From: JAHBNG01 sp039028975
GTDB lineage: Bacteria; Chloroflexota; Anaerolineae; Caldilineales; Caldilineaceae
Length of the DNA: 64,000 nt
Assembly (NCBI GenBank): GCA_039028975.1
Contig: JBCCHB010000015.1
Coordinates: 62,001-126,000 of the forward strand
Reading direction: 5' to 3'
Shown piece by piece: positions 1-8,835 of this stretch. Each line of letters opens with the position of its first letter. The first letter of the stretch is position 1. The translations under genes and the position numbers were made by a program. The notes below the pieces were generated by a model, which did not search any database, was not told where the DNA came from, and saw only the letters and a program-made list of their open reading frames with translations.

Positions 1-1654
1 TATAGACGTAACCACAGATTTTATTGTGGCGACGCAGCTCAGAAGTCTGGTATTTGAAGCACCAAGCAATGTCTGTATCGCCACTGCGGGCCGCAATGCC
101 ACCATACTCGCTATTCATAAGGGGGGCCGTCTTCTGCACATAGTCGCCACCCACATAGTTGAAGCTGGATCCAGGGTAAGTTTCATCGACCACACGCTGA
201 ATATGCTGGCGTACACGACCATAGTCATTGATGTAGTAGTGCCATGAGTTGATGTCGGTCTCCACATGATCATACTTGCAGACAGAATTGTCCTCCACCA
301 GTCGAGTGGGGTCCAGTTTTCGGGTCAGTTCGACCACCTCTGCTAGCCATGCTTGGGCTTCGGCGGTGTGGAGTTTGGTTAACCCCCACGTCTCGTTAAA
401 GATGATCCAGGCTATGATCGAGGGTGAGTTGTAGTCCCGCTCCATGACGCGATGGAGTGTCTCCACAATAATCTTGCGCATGGCAGGCGAATCTATCACA
501 GGGCTAGGCAGATCATACATCACCAACAGCCCCAGCTTATCCGCCCAGTAGTAGTAGCGGGGATCGTTGATTTTGATGTGACAGCGTAGCATGTTCAGGC
601 CTAGATCTTTGGCAAGCTGAATGTCACCACGGATAATCTCATCTGTTGGATAGCTGTGAACGCCATCGGGGTGGAATGCCTGGTCCAATGCACCCCGCAG
701 GTAGACTGGCTCGTCGTTGAGCAGAATGTACTCATATTCATTGCCATTCCAAGCACCAGTTGTAATGGTTCTCATACCAAAGTAGGTGGCAACCTGATCT
801 GTCCCACCATCGGCACTGATTAGGGACACATCAACCTCATAGAGATAAGGGCTTTCAGGCGACCAGAGCTTTACATTGGGTATGGCCAAGCTTAATCGAT
901 GTTGGCTAGCCCCCTCCGCCAGTTCAACCTCAGCCTCCATTGTTTCAAAGTCCCCATACTTGGAGCAAATTCGCAGCGTTGCTCTATTGAGAGAATTCCC
1001 GGTGGAATTACTAGGGGCGCTACAGGCCACGTTGATGGTGGCATGAGCTTGTCGATTGGCCACGTCAGGTGCAATCTGGATCGATGTGACGTGATTGGGC
1101 GCACGTCCCTCTAGCCAGACCGTCTGCCATATGCCGCTGGAATGGGTGTACCAGAATGGAACCTGCTTGCCCACCAACGTCGATGCTTCGGCAATATCAA
1201 AGGCACGTACGGTCACAGTGACGCTTTCGCCAGCTTTGGCATAGGGACTCAGATCAACAGAGAAAGGCAAGTAGCCATTTTCATGCTCTGCTGCCAATTC
1301 GCCATTGATCCAGACTCGAGCATGCCAGTCTACCGCCTCGAAGTTGAGGTATGGCACCAAGTCACCCCATTCAGCTGGGATGGTCACCTCGCGCTGATAC
1401 CAGCCTGCCCCCTTGTGGTTACTGCGTTCTACGCCAGAGAGCTTGGATTCCCAGGGAAATGGGACATGAATGGTCAACTGTTGGGAAAAGGGTACCGCTG
1501 GCAGATACCAGCGACTCTGTTCACCGATTAGCTCTTCATCAAATGAGAAATCCCAAGGACCATTCAGGTTAACCCATTTTGGACGCTGAAAGTAAGGTCG
1601 GGGATGTTCGGGACGCAGATTTTCGGAATGGGGAGCAGAAAGGAGTTGAGACAT
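1..1654 (-). CDS. Glycoside hydrolase family 2 protein (beta-glucuronidase/beta-galactosidase type), C-terminus beyond window
   Basis: Retaining exo-glycosidase of clan GH-A, expected to remove a terminal beta-linked sugar. The minus-strand frame opens at ATG 1654 and stays open to the window edge, giving about 551 residues. The N-terminal ~200 residues look like the GH2 sugar-binding jelly roll (PWDFSFDE, HVPFPWES, GAGWYQREVTIP). The catalytic pair is visible: acid/base Glu about residue 421 in FNETWG and nucleophile Glu about residue 516 in MNSEYGG. Their 95-residue spacing fits beta-glucuronidases. All three landmarks share one frame, so no frameshift is evident. No signal peptide is seen, suggesting a cytoplasmic enzyme. 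It is divergent to an SDR dehydrogenase of the KduD/gluconate-dehydrogenase type, which weakly favours uronide breakdown. The exact sugar cannot be told, and the 3' end is outside the window. Confidence 0.9.
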   Translation of the reverse strand, partial: MSQLLSAPHSENLRPEHPRPYFQRPKWVNLNGPWDFSFDEELIGEQSRWYLPAVPFSQQLTIHVPFPWESKLSGVERSNHKGAGWYQREVTIPAEWGDLVPYLNFEAVDWHARVWINGELAAEHENGYLPFSVDLSPYAKAGESVTVTVRAFDIAEASTLVGKQVPFWYTHSSGIWQTVWLEGRAPNHVTSIQIAPDVANRQAHATINVACSAPSNSTGNSLNRATLRICSKYGDFETMEAEVELAEGASQHRLSLAIPNVKLWSPESPYLYEVDVSLISADGGTDQVATYFGMRTITTGAWNGNEYEYILLNDEPVYLRGALDQAFHPDGVHSYPTDEIIRGDIQLAKDLGLNMLRCHIKINDPRYYYWADKLGLLVMYDLPSPVIDSPAMRKIIVETLHRVMERDYNSPSIIAWIIFNETWGLTKLHTAEAQAWLAEVVELTRKLDPTRLVEDNSVCKYDHVETDINSWHYYINDYGRVRQHIQRVVDETYPGSSFNYVGGDYVQKTAPLMNSEYGGIAARSGDTDIAWCFKYQTSELRRHNKICGYVY

Positions 1655-2020
1655 TTGGGTTCCTTTGGTTTGTTTGGTTTCTGTGATTCCAATGGTTTTC
1701 TGTCCAGATAGATTCTGGTAATAAACCGAGATAGTCAGCTACTTGTCTGCCCAATTAGGCGTAACGACTTGGACTAGCGGACTATGAATGTTCATCTTGA
1801 CTGTTTGTATTGTAATAGCTCGCCTTGGATGGAGAAAAATTGGTGCAGGGCAGCTATGATATAGTTTACAGAAAATATTTTTCCTATCATTGATAGCATT
1901 TTGGCTGGTCAACGCTAGAGCACGGTTTTCCCATGGTTTTGATAAGATTGAAGCCGGTCTGTTTGCTGTGATATAATTAAGGTGAGTTGAATCCAAGGAG
2001 GAACTAGTTGAAGGAGAACC
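1655..2020. other. Divergent intergenic region between GH2 and SDR genes
   Basis: Carries the upstream signals for both neighbours. The part nearest the SDR gene has a plausible promoter and a strong ribosome binding site (AAGGAG shortly before ATG 2021). The rest is AT-rich. No small gene, clear palindromic operator or RNA structure was recognised. Confidence 0.5.
1948..1977 (+). promoter_or_regulatory. Candidate sigma70-type promoter for the SDR/PhyH pair
   Basis: TTGAAG at 1948-1953 and TATAAT at 1972-1977 are separated by 18 bp, about 43 bp ahead of ATG 2021. The -10 box is consensus and the -35 is a partial match. This is a pattern match only. Confidence 0.5.
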
Positions 2021-2791
2021 ATGAATTTATTTGATTTAAATGGAAAAGTCGCCCTGGTAACAGGCGGCAACAGCGGGATTGGTTTGGGCATGGCGCGCGG
2101 TTTGGCAGAAGCGGGGGCCAGCGTAGCGATTGCATCCCGCAATGAGACAAAGTCGGCTGCCGCGGTTAAAGAGTTGGCCGCTTTAGGTAGCGGACGTGCT
2201 GCGGCGTTTGTATGTGACGTAAGCGAAGAGAAGGCCATCCAGAGCATGGTGCAGAGCGTACGGGATGACTTCGGTCGCATTGATATTCTGGTCAACAATG
2301 CTGGGTCAGGGTTACGCAAGCGGCCGGAAGACATTGCTTATGCCGATTGGCGAAAACTACTAGAGACCAATTTGGATAGTGCTTTTCTCTGTAGTCAAGC
2401 CTGCTATCCGGCCATGAAAGAAGCTGGCGGTGGCAAGATCTTGAACAACGGCTCTATGTTCTCGATCTTTGGTGCACCGTGGGCCTCAGCTTATGCCTCC
2501 TCCAAAGGGGCCATGGTTCAGCTGACCAAGTCCCTGGCTACGGCTTGGGCAGAGGATAATATTCAGGTCAACTGCTTCCTACCTGGCTGGATTGATACAC
2601 CTCTGACGGCTGGGGCCAGAGAGCAAGTTCCAGGGCTGAACGAAAAGGTGCTCGACCGCACGCCAACCAATCGCTGGGGGCATCCTGACGATTTTAAAGG
2701 ACTTGCCGTATTCCTCTCCAGCGCGGCATCTGACTTTATCACTGGAACGGCTATCCCTGTTGATGGGGGCTTTTCGGTCAACGCCCTATAA
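2021..2791 (+). CDS. SDR-family NAD(P)-dependent oxidoreductase (KduD/gluconate 5-dehydrogenase-like)
   Basis: Classical short-chain dehydrogenase of 256 residues, the usual family length. The cofactor motif TGGNSGIG is at residues 14-21, NNAG at 92-95, an active-site Ser around 145 and YASSK at 158-162. The C-terminus has the usual SDFITGTAIPVDGG strand. The opening FDLNGKVALVTGG and late RWGHPDDFKG segments resemble sugar-acid dehydrogenases such as KduD or gluconate 5-dehydrogenase. It probably oxidises or reduces a hydroxyl/keto group on a sugar acid in the cytoplasm, but the substrate is inference. It starts at ATG 2021 behind AAGGAG and lies 26 bp before a PhyH gene, suggesting one transcript. 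The GH2 gene is divergent. Confidence 0.9.
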   Translation: MNLFDLNGKVALVTGGNSGIGLGMARGLAEAGASVAIASRNETKSAAAVKELAALGSGRAAAFVCDVSEEKAIQSMVQSVRDDFGRIDILVNNAGSGLRKRPEDIAYADWRKLLETNLDSAFLCSQACYPAMKEAGGGKILNNGSMFSIFGAPWASAYASSKGAMVQLTKSLATAWAEDNIQVNCFLPGWIDTPLTAGAREQVPGLNEKVLDRTPTNRWGHPDDFKGLAVFLSSAASDFITGTAIPVDGGFSVNAL

Positions 2792-2817
2792 GAGAGATGA
2801 TAAGGAAAGAATAGATC

Positions 2818-3720
2818 ATGACAGACCCAACCTATCGAATCGCTCCCTCTGGTTTTTCGGAAGCCCAATGGGAGACCTTTTTGGAAGACGGCATTATCAT
2901 TGTAGAGAACGCACTGAACTCATCTGAGGTAGAGCTGTTGCGCAACGCGGTTGACCGGGTAGCCCAGGCTGATGAACGGTACACCCCTGGTGGCTATCTG
3001 AGCGTGCAAAACTTCGTGGAACGGGATCCTGCTTTGGCTAGCTTGATTGACCATGACCGCCACGTAGGGTTTGCTTACGATATTTATGGTGAGCAGCTCA
3101 AACTTCAATTAAGCGAGCTTTTCTTGCGTGCGCCAGGCGGTGGTCGCTACAACAAATGGCATCCGGATGGCGCGCGTGCCCTACCCTATCAGATCTTTTC
3201 ACCAACCCTTCCCTTGCAGATCAAGGTTGGCTACTGGTTGACGGATCTGACAGCACCCCAAATGGGTAACTTTGTCTATATGCCAGGAAGCCATCGCCAA
3301 CAGTACTTTGAAGGGTATGATACCCATGAGAGTCTCCCTGGTGAGGTGATTCTCCAAGTTCCTGCCGGAACTATGACCATTATGCACGGTAGCATCTGGC
3401 ATCGGGTGGAACCCAACGAAAGCACCGTTACCAGAAAGAATCTCTTCATGGCCTATTGTCCCTCTTGGGTGACGTCGGCAGATCGGCTCAATTCCGATCC
3501 CGAGTGGTTGGAAACGCTCGGTCGGGAGCAGCAAATCATCATGCGCAGCTACAGCCATGCTTACGCCAACGCCAAGCCGCCCGCAGAACACTTTCCTCTC
3601 TTTTTGGATCGGGAATCTGGCTTGGATCGCGACCCGGGCATATATGGGGAGCATGTGGCTTTGCACCGCCGCAAACGTAAGACATGGCACGAGAAATTGG
3701 GAGAGCGGGTATTCGCCTAA
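2818..3720 (+). CDS. Phytanoyl-CoA dioxygenase (PhyH) family Fe(II)/2-oxoglutarate oxygenase
   Basis: Predicted non-haem iron, 2-oxoglutarate-dependent dioxygenase of 300 residues. The iron-binding triad is visible: H115 and D117 in WHPDGAR, and the distal H195 in IWHRVEPN. Arg206 lies 11 residues after the distal His, the spacing of the 2-oxoglutarate-binding Arg in human PHYH. The segment YMPGSHR is also family-typical. Bacterial PhyH proteins act on many small molecules, so the substrate cannot be named. It follows the SDR gene by 26 bp and is probably co-transcribed with it. A second, dissimilar PhyH protein lies at 10626-11471. Confidence 0.88.
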   Translation: MTDPTYRIAPSGFSEAQWETFLEDGIIIVENALNSSEVELLRNAVDRVAQADERYTPGGYLSVQNFVERDPALASLIDHDRHVGFAYDIYGEQLKLQLSELFLRAPGGGRYNKWHPDGARALPYQIFSPTLPLQIKVGYWLTDLTAPQMGNFVYMPGSHRQQYFEGYDTHESLPGEVILQVPAGTMTIMHGSIWHRVEPNESTVTRKNLFMAYCPSWVTSADRLNSDPEWLETLGREQQIIMRSYSHAYANAKPPAEHFPLFLDRESGLDRDPGIYGEHVALHRRKRKTWHEKLGERVFA

Positions 3721-3966
3721 GGCTAAAATAGTTGGGACCGAACCTTCTGGACAATGGGTTACTGGTAGGATATCCAAGCCGTGATAAACTGGAGTAGAGA
3801 CATAATCGTAAGGTCGGCTATAGCCGTCGTTTCGGTCACTCAGAAATAGAGTTTTCCAATCCCTTCTGATCATAGGTGGTTTCGAGACTAAAAAACTCGG
3901 TTTCTAAACGAAGTAATGACCAACGCCGTAATCAGTAAGAGGATCTGCGGTCTATGAGGAGGTTCG

Positions 3967-4911
3967 ATGAGCACAATCTCGACTGTTGCCAAATCTACAG
4001 AAGAATCAAAACCGACCCTACCATATAGTAACGGTCGTATGAGCAGCCACCTAAACGGTGGTGTTCAAGTTACAGAGAGTCGACACACGGCCCAGATATT
4101 ATATGATCCCCTAGATGCGGAAACGCGTCAGACGGGACTATACAGGGTAGCAGACTTGCATGTTTACCTGGAAGAATATGAGTACTCAGTTGAACTCTAC
4201 AATGGATGGTTGGTGTGGCAGCAAATGGGCGATAAATTTGAACGAACAGCCGTCAGCAACATACAGGCCATGTTGGATGTTTCGGCACGCAAGGCCAAGT
4301 ATGGTCAAGCACTCCCGGATCAAACTGAATGTAGATTGAATGATAGTACTGACATCATGCCTGATGCAGCCCTCGCGTCCTGGCAACGGCTAGAAGAAGA
4401 TCTCATCCTCGATGGGCCGGATAATCGTCCCCTTTTAAGCCGATGCCCAGAGCTAGTTATTGAATCTAGATCCAAATCCAACTGGCGGAAGCAAGAGCGG
4501 TTGAAGCGTGATAAGTATTTTGCTAATGGAACTCTGCTTATTTGGGATGTGGACGAACCAAATAAGTGCATTCATGTCTATCGGGCGGAAGCTCCCGAAA
4601 CGCCTACAACCTATGGATTGAACGACATCATCGACTGTGAGACTCTATTGCCTGGGTGGCATCGCCGAGTTGCAGACATCTTCGATCAACAGGCTTCTGC
4701 GGAAGCCATTGTGGGCGAAGTTGCCGATGAGTGGAAGGATGAGGGGCGCAAGCAAGGTCATGCAGAAGGTCATGCAGAAGGTCAGGATAAGAAGGCACTT
4801 GAGATTGCCCAGGCACTGCTTGATCTGTTAGATGACAAAACGATTAGCGAAAAGACAGGACTATCCCCTGAGCGAGTTCATGCGTTACGTGGTGAGGCTG
4901 GGCAATTATAA
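3967..4911 (+). CDS. Uma2-family (DUF820) PD-(D/E)XK nuclease-like protein with His-rich C-terminal repeat
   Basis: Protein of 314 residues. The core at about 60-235 has the Uma2/DUF820 pattern: an acidic MPDAALASW segment (D133), PELVIESRSKSN (E166), a downstream Lys in the KQERLKRDKY helix, and the strand LLIWDVDEPNKCIHVYR. These match the restriction-endonuclease-like fold, but activity is unproven in most members. The N-terminal ~50 residues are hydrophilic. The C-terminus has a short GHAEGHAEGQ-type repeat and a helical end, as in proteins with Rpn-like tails. It starts at ATG 3967 behind GAGGAGG. It ends 9 bp before a radical SAM gene, so it may share its transcript. Uma2 genes are often multicopy and scattered in Cyanobacteria and Chloroflexota, and their role is unknown. 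Confidence 0.8.
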   Translation: MSTISTVAKSTEESKPTLPYSNGRMSSHLNGGVQVTESRHTAQILYDPLDAETRQTGLYRVADLHVYLEEYEYSVELYNGWLVWQQMGDKFERTAVSNIQAMLDVSARKAKYGQALPDQTECRLNDSTDIMPDAALASWQRLEEDLILDGPDNRPLLSRCPELVIESRSKSNWRKQERLKRDKYFANGTLLIWDVDEPNKCIHVYRAEAPETPTTYGLNDIIDCETLLPGWHRRVADIFDQQASAEAIVGEVADEWKDEGRKQGHAEGHAEGQDKKALEIAQALLDLLDDKTISEKTGLSPERVHALRGEAGQL

Positions 4912-4920
4912 ATAGACTAC

Positions 4921-6786
4921 ATGAGTCACACTAAATCTTTAGCAAAAAGGCAAAAACAGAAGAACTTTTCTAGGGCAGAGCAAGCCGACCACGAAATGGG
5001 CGCGATCCATAAAAACTGGGGAGGCAAGATTCCGGTTGCCTTGACCATGCCCAATACCTATTACGTAGGCATGAGCAGTTTGGCGCTCCAACTTCTCTAC
5101 GAAATCTTTAATCGGGAATTAGACGTGGTCTGTGAGCGGATCTTCTGGGAGAAGGGGGCTGCGGCTGACGGTCGCCCTTTGCTTTCCCTGGAGAGCGAAC
5201 GGATGGCCGCAGACTTTGCCGTATGGGCTTACACGATTTCCTGGGAGATGGACTACTTCAACGTGGTGGATCTGCTGCGGCAGGCTGGCATTCCCCCTTT
5301 GGCCCAGGAGCGTCACGAATCCACCCAGTGGGATGGCCGCCCTTGGCCCCTACTCATTGCTGGCGGGCCAGGCGTCACCATGAACCCAGAGCCCATGGCC
5401 CCCTTCTTTGACGCGATTCTGATTGGTGAAGGAGAAGAGGCCGTTCCTCAATTCATTAATCTCTGCCGAGAGGGGCTGGACGAGGAACGAATGGCCCTGC
5501 TGGGGGAACTCAATCGCACGCCAGGTTGGTATGTGCCAAGTTTACGCCCATCTGCTCGCACCCATCCTGGCTTTTCTTCCGTGGAACGTTTGTGGGTGCG
5601 CAACTTACCTAACGTAAATACCAGCAGCACCCTTTACACGCCCGATACTGAGTTCAGCAACATGCACCTTATGGAGATTGCCCGGGGCTGTGGACGTGGC
5701 TGTCGCTTCTGTTTGGCTGGTTACGTTTACCGTCCGCCCAGGGAGCAGCCCTTGGATAAGTTGCTCACATCCGCTTCTGCGGCCGTGGCCCAGGGGCAAA
5801 CCAAGGTGGGGCTGGTGAGCGCAGCCGTGAGCGATCATACCCAGATTGATGAATTGGCTACCGAACTCCAGTCCATGGGCGCGACCCTCAGTGCATCCAG
5901 CATGCGAATGGACCCAATCTCTGTGCCGCTCATCAAAGCCATGGCCGAGACGGGTGCTCAGAATCTAACTGTTGCACCTGAGGCAGGGAGTCAGCGGCTC
6001 CGTAATGTCATCAATAAGACTCAAACGGAAGAGCAGATGATGAGCGCCATCTCTCTGGCTCAGGAGTTCAATTTCCCTCAGCTCAAACTTTACTTTATGG
6101 TTGGGCATCCCACAGAGACCGAGGAAGACATTCAGGCCCTCATCGACTTTACGCTTGAAGCAAAACGTCACTTTAAGCGACGGATTGCCATTAACGCAAC
6201 CCCCTTTGTTCCCAAAGCTCATACACCGTTCCAGTGGGAAGGTATGGTCGCCACCAAAGAGATTCGGCGGCGTCAGAAGATGATTCACAAAGGGCTAGCC
6301 AAACATGGTGTGCAGGTAAGAGCTGACTCGCCCGATTGGGCTGAGGTGCAAGCTGTCCTCTCCCGAGGAGATCGGGCATTGGCCCACGTTCTACTTGAGA
6401 TTCCATCTGGTCAGCTGACTGTGCGCTCCTTCTTCCAGACGATGGGCCGATTGGGGTTAGACAAAGAGCAGTACGTAGGTAAGTGGGATGTGGGATCCCC
6501 CCTTCCATGGGATATTGTGGAAAGTGGTGTGAGTGAGAACTACTTTCACTATGAGCTGAAGCTGGCGGCACGAGACGAGACCGGTCTTAGTTGCCCACCA
6601 GACAGTGCTGGATGTCTAAGCTGCCAAGCTTGTGACGAAAGCTGGGCATTCCGCTACGGCACCAACCAAGCCCGCCCCGTTCCCGCAGCCCAAGGTGGAC
6701 CTTGGCGTGCCCAAGATTGGCAACCCTGGACCAAGCTTAAGGGAGAGCAACATCGCGAGATGGTTCCCATTGCATTGGAGATATAA
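4921..6786 (+). CDS. B12-binding-domain/radical SAM protein of the TIGR03960 type
   Basis: Radical SAM protein of 621 residues, the usual length of this family. The 4Fe-4S cluster motif CxxxCxxC is at C257, C261 and C264 (GCGRGCRFC). It sits behind an N-terminal Rossmann-like B12-binding-type domain (about 25-200, with GGPGVTMNPEPMAPFFD and ILIGEGEEAVP). A SAM-binding core follows (TVAPEAGSQRLRN, LKLYFMVGHPTETEEDI). The C-terminal region has a second Cys cluster (C..GCLSCQAC) that may bind another metal site. In many bacteria this family is encoded with a DUF2344 partner near ribosomal L21/L27 genes. That context is absent here, and the neighbours are Uma2 and DUF4058 proteins. The reaction is unknown. 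Confidence 0.85.
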   Translation: MSHTKSLAKRQKQKNFSRAEQADHEMGAIHKNWGGKIPVALTMPNTYYVGMSSLALQLLYEIFNRELDVVCERIFWEKGAAADGRPLLSLESERMAADFAVWAYTISWEMDYFNVVDLLRQAGIPPLAQERHESTQWDGRPWPLLIAGGPGVTMNPEPMAPFFDAILIGEGEEAVPQFINLCREGLDEERMALLGELNRTPGWYVPSLRPSARTHPGFSSVERLWVRNLPNVNTSSTLYTPDTEFSNMHLMEIARGCGRGCRFCLAGYVYRPPREQPLDKLLTSASAAVAQGQTKVGLVSAAVSDHTQIDELATELQSMGATLSASSMRMDPISVPLIKAMAETGAQNLTVAPEAGSQRLRNVINKTQTEEQMMSAISLAQEFNFPQLKLYFMVGHPTETEEDIQALIDFTLEAKRHFKRRIAINATPFVPKAHTPFQWEGMVATKEIRRRQKMIHKGLAKHGVQVRADSPDWAEVQAVLSRGDRALAHVLLEIPSGQLTVRSFFQTMGRLGLDKEQYVGKWDVGSPLPWDIVESGVSENYFHYELKLAARDETGLSCPPDSAGCLSCQACDESWAFRYGTNQARPVPAAQGGPWRAQDWQPWTKLKGEQHREMVPIALEI

Positions 6787-6788
6787 AC

Positions 6789-7589
6789 ATGGCTTCCCCT
6801 TTTCCAGGTATGGATCCCTATTTAGAGGGCTACTTATGGCCGGATGTCCATCAGGCCTTGGCTGGCGAAATCCGCAAACGGCTCGTTCCCCAAGTGGCAC
6901 CCAAGTACGCAGTGCGTCTAGCTATCTCCACCATACAGGATGAATCGGGTGACAGTGAGATTGGGATCATGTATCCCGATGTAGAAGTTCTCAAACGCCC
7001 TAATTCGCTAGAATTTGACCTTTCAAACTCAGCCGATGAGTCCGCAACCTTACCTGGCTCTGTACTGACGCTAACACCACCGCAGACCATGCCATTGATT
7101 CAATTTGAATTTCGACAGATTACGTTGGAAGTTCGGGATACGGCCAGCAACGCCTTAGTAACAAGCATTGAAATCCTCTCTCCAGTCAACAAACGAGAAC
7201 CTGGACTGAGCCAATATCGTACAAAACAGCGACGGCTTCGCCAAGCTGGCGTTCACCTTCTTGAAATCGACCTGTTGCGACGGGGAACCCGTCCTATTGA
7301 GCGCAGCCTTATGGGACCGGATGGTCTAGAGGCCCACTACCTTATAACACTATTGCGGTCCGAAGCGACAGAGGTCGAAGCATGGCCCACAACCATCCAG
7401 CAACCTCTCCCTACAGTAGCGGTTCCACTCCGCTCACCAGACGACGATATCCTGCTTCCGCTCAATGAGGTTTTGTCAACTATCTACCAAGAAGCGGCCT
7501 ATGGTTTGACCATTGACTATGATCAAAAGCCACCACCGCCTACGTTTGAACCAACCGCTACTAGTTGGATGCAGAATCTGCTTCTATAA
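6789..7589 (+). CDS. DUF4058 family protein
   Basis: Protein of 266 residues with the typical start SPFPGMDPYLE and a family-like middle section (EILSPVNKREPG, YRTKQRRLRQAGVHLLEIDLLRRG). The EILSP, YRTK.R and LLEIDLLRRG elements resemble a PD-(D/E)XK-type strand arrangement, but no function is established. It starts 2 bp after the radical SAM stop, so translation is probably coupled. DUF4058 and Uma2 proteins both flank the radical SAM gene here. Members occur mainly in Cyanobacteria, Planctomycetes and Chloroflexota, often in many copies. Confidence 0.8.
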   Translation: MASPFPGMDPYLEGYLWPDVHQALAGEIRKRLVPQVAPKYAVRLAISTIQDESGDSEIGIMYPDVEVLKRPNSLEFDLSNSADESATLPGSVLTLTPPQTMPLIQFEFRQITLEVRDTASNALVTSIEILSPVNKREPGLSQYRTKQRRLRQAGVHLLEIDLLRRGTRPIERSLMGPDGLEAHYLITLLRSEATEVEAWPTTIQQPLPTVAVPLRSPDDDILLPLNEVLSTIYQEAAYGLTIDYDQKPPPPTFEPTATSWMQNLLL

Positions 7590-7622
7590 GCAGTCAATCA
7601 TAATTTGTTATTTGGAGGAAGA

Positions 7623-7733
7623 ATGAAGAGAAATCTGGGTTCAACAGGATTTCATGTGGCTGACAGTCGTAGGCACTTTTCAAAAGTGACGTGGTTCCTG
7701 ATGCAAGCTTGTCACATTCCAAATGTGACCTAG
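7623..7733 (+). pseudogene. Possible 5' remnant of an aldo/keto reductase gene
   Basis: A strong ribosome binding site (TTGGAGGAAGA) precedes ATG 7623. The first ~14 codons read MKRNLGSTGFHVAD, close to the start of aldo/keto reductases (R-LG-TG--VS). The frame then loses all similarity where a cluster of small perfect hairpins begins and stops at TAG 7731 after 36 codons. The simplest reading is a deleted or interrupted gene of which only the translation start survives. Chance similarity over 14 residues is possible. Confidence 0.4.
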
Positions 7734-7782
7734 GCCAGAAGATTTCTCCTATCGTCGAAATGACACAGGTTCAGTCATTTCG
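7674..7782. repeat. Three consecutive small perfect hairpins
   Basis: CACTTTT/AAAAGTG (7674-7688), GTCACATT/AATGTGAC (7711-7729) and CGAAATGAC/GTCATTTCG (7756-7782) occur within 110 bp, just beyond the stop of the minus-strand dehydrogenase. They could act together as a transcript 3' end for the convergent genes. None is followed by a strong T run. The cluster may instead be a repeat-element remnant. Confidence 0.5.
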
Positions 7783-7788
7783 GTCTAC

Positions 7789-8790
7789 TCATAATCGACT
7801 CCAATCGAAGAGTACGCCAATTGTATCCGACCGATCCTCTAGCAATCCAGAGTAAACATCTGGTGCTTCCCTGGGCGAATAACGGTGGGTGATCAGGTCC
7901 TCCACCCGCATCTGCCCGCGCCCAATATATTTGTAAAGCAACTCAATCTGACGCGTGGGGCTCCACTCTTGGGCATCATCTGGGGAAAGGTTCTCATTGT
8001 GGGTACCTCGAATGGTAATCTGTCGCGTGATGACATCCGCGGTAAGCACCTGTTTGGCTGGTGTGGGGCAATCTCCAATGAGCAGCATGGTACCAAAACG
8101 GCGCACCAACTTGAGCGCCAGTGGCAACACAGAGAAGTGCCCTGTAGCGTCGAAGACCACATCGGCTAGCTGCCCATTGGTTAGATCCTGCACGAAGGGA
8201 ACAGCATCTGCTGCACTACCCTGAAAGGTTTGGGTGGCACCGTGGTCCGTGGCGATCTGTAGCCGATCGGCAATAAAATCGATCACCATGACCTCCTCTG
8301 CACCCATAACACGGCAGTATTGGGTCACGAGTTGCCCGATGGGGCCAGAGCCAATGATAGCAACCTTGGCTCCCATGCTCAGATCGGCGCGACGAACCCC
8401 CGTCTGCGCGATAGTCGCAAGTTTGGACCAAGCGGCTGATTCATCGCTTACACCGTCGGGTATTTTGACGGTCGGTGGCTTAACGATGTGGTACTCTCGA
8501 TGGTGGGCGGTGGCAAAGACTCGGTCGCCGACGGCGTAGCCCTTTACAGTAGAACCGACTTCCACGACCTCGCCTACGTTGCTATAGCCCAGGTAGAACG
8601 GATGCTTGACCCATCCTGCCCAGTGACTCCCCTCTTCGTGCTCGCCTCTATAACAGATGCACTCTGTGCCGGTGCTGATCAGGCTGAGACGAGTTTTAAC
8701 CAGCAGGCTGTCTTCTGGCAGTTGAGGTAGCGGCTCTTTTTTCAATTCAACGTGTTGTTTTGACGTTAAGACAATATTGGTTGATTCCAT
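7789..8790 (-). CDS. Medium-chain (alcohol-dehydrogenase-like) oxidoreductase
   Basis: MDR-superfamily protein of 333 residues. It has an N-terminal GroES-like domain (LSLISTGTE, GYSNVGEVVEVGS, VGDRVFA) and a Rossmann domain with GSGPIG at 147-152. The usual catalytic-zinc Cys is replaced in the ISTGTE segment and the classical GHE motif reads GYSNVGE. It therefore resembles the subgroup often named zinc-binding dehydrogenase or bi-domain oxidoreductase rather than a true zinc alcohol dehydrogenase. It is expected to be a cytoplasmic NAD(P)-dependent enzyme of unknown substrate. It is last in a same-strand group with an MBL-like protein 45 bp upstream, an HpcH/HpaI aldolase and a PhyH protein. 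Confidence 0.85.
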   Translation of the reverse strand: MESTNIVLTSKQHVELKKEPLPQLPEDSLLVKTRLSLISTGTECICYRGEHEEGSHWAGWVKHPFYLGYSNVGEVVEVGSTVKGYAVGDRVFATAHHREYHIVKPPTVKIPDGVSDESAAWSKLATIAQTGVRRADLSMGAKVAIIGSGPIGQLVTQYCRVMGAEEVMVIDFIADRLQIATDHGATQTFQGSAADAVPFVQDLTNGQLADVVFDATGHFSVLPLALKLVRRFGTMLLIGDCPTPAKQVLTADVITRQITIRGTHNENLSPDDAQEWSPTRQIELLYKYIGRGQMRVEDLITHRYSPREAPDVYSGLLEDRSDTIGVLFDWSRL

Positions 8791-8835
8791 GGTTTTCTCC
8801 TTTTGCTTTTGGTTGTTGCACTTCAGTGGAGGGAT

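Noticed and set aside
1142..1531. Plus-strand frame inside the GH2 gene
   Set aside because: Antisense to conserved GH2 sequence on the minus strand.
3199..3873. Minus-strand frame of 224 codons upstream of and across the PhyH gene
   Set aside because: Mostly antisense to the well-supported PhyH gene. The part outside it (3721-3873) reads like ordinary protein but shows no family motif or ribosome binding site. A gene remnant cannot be excluded.
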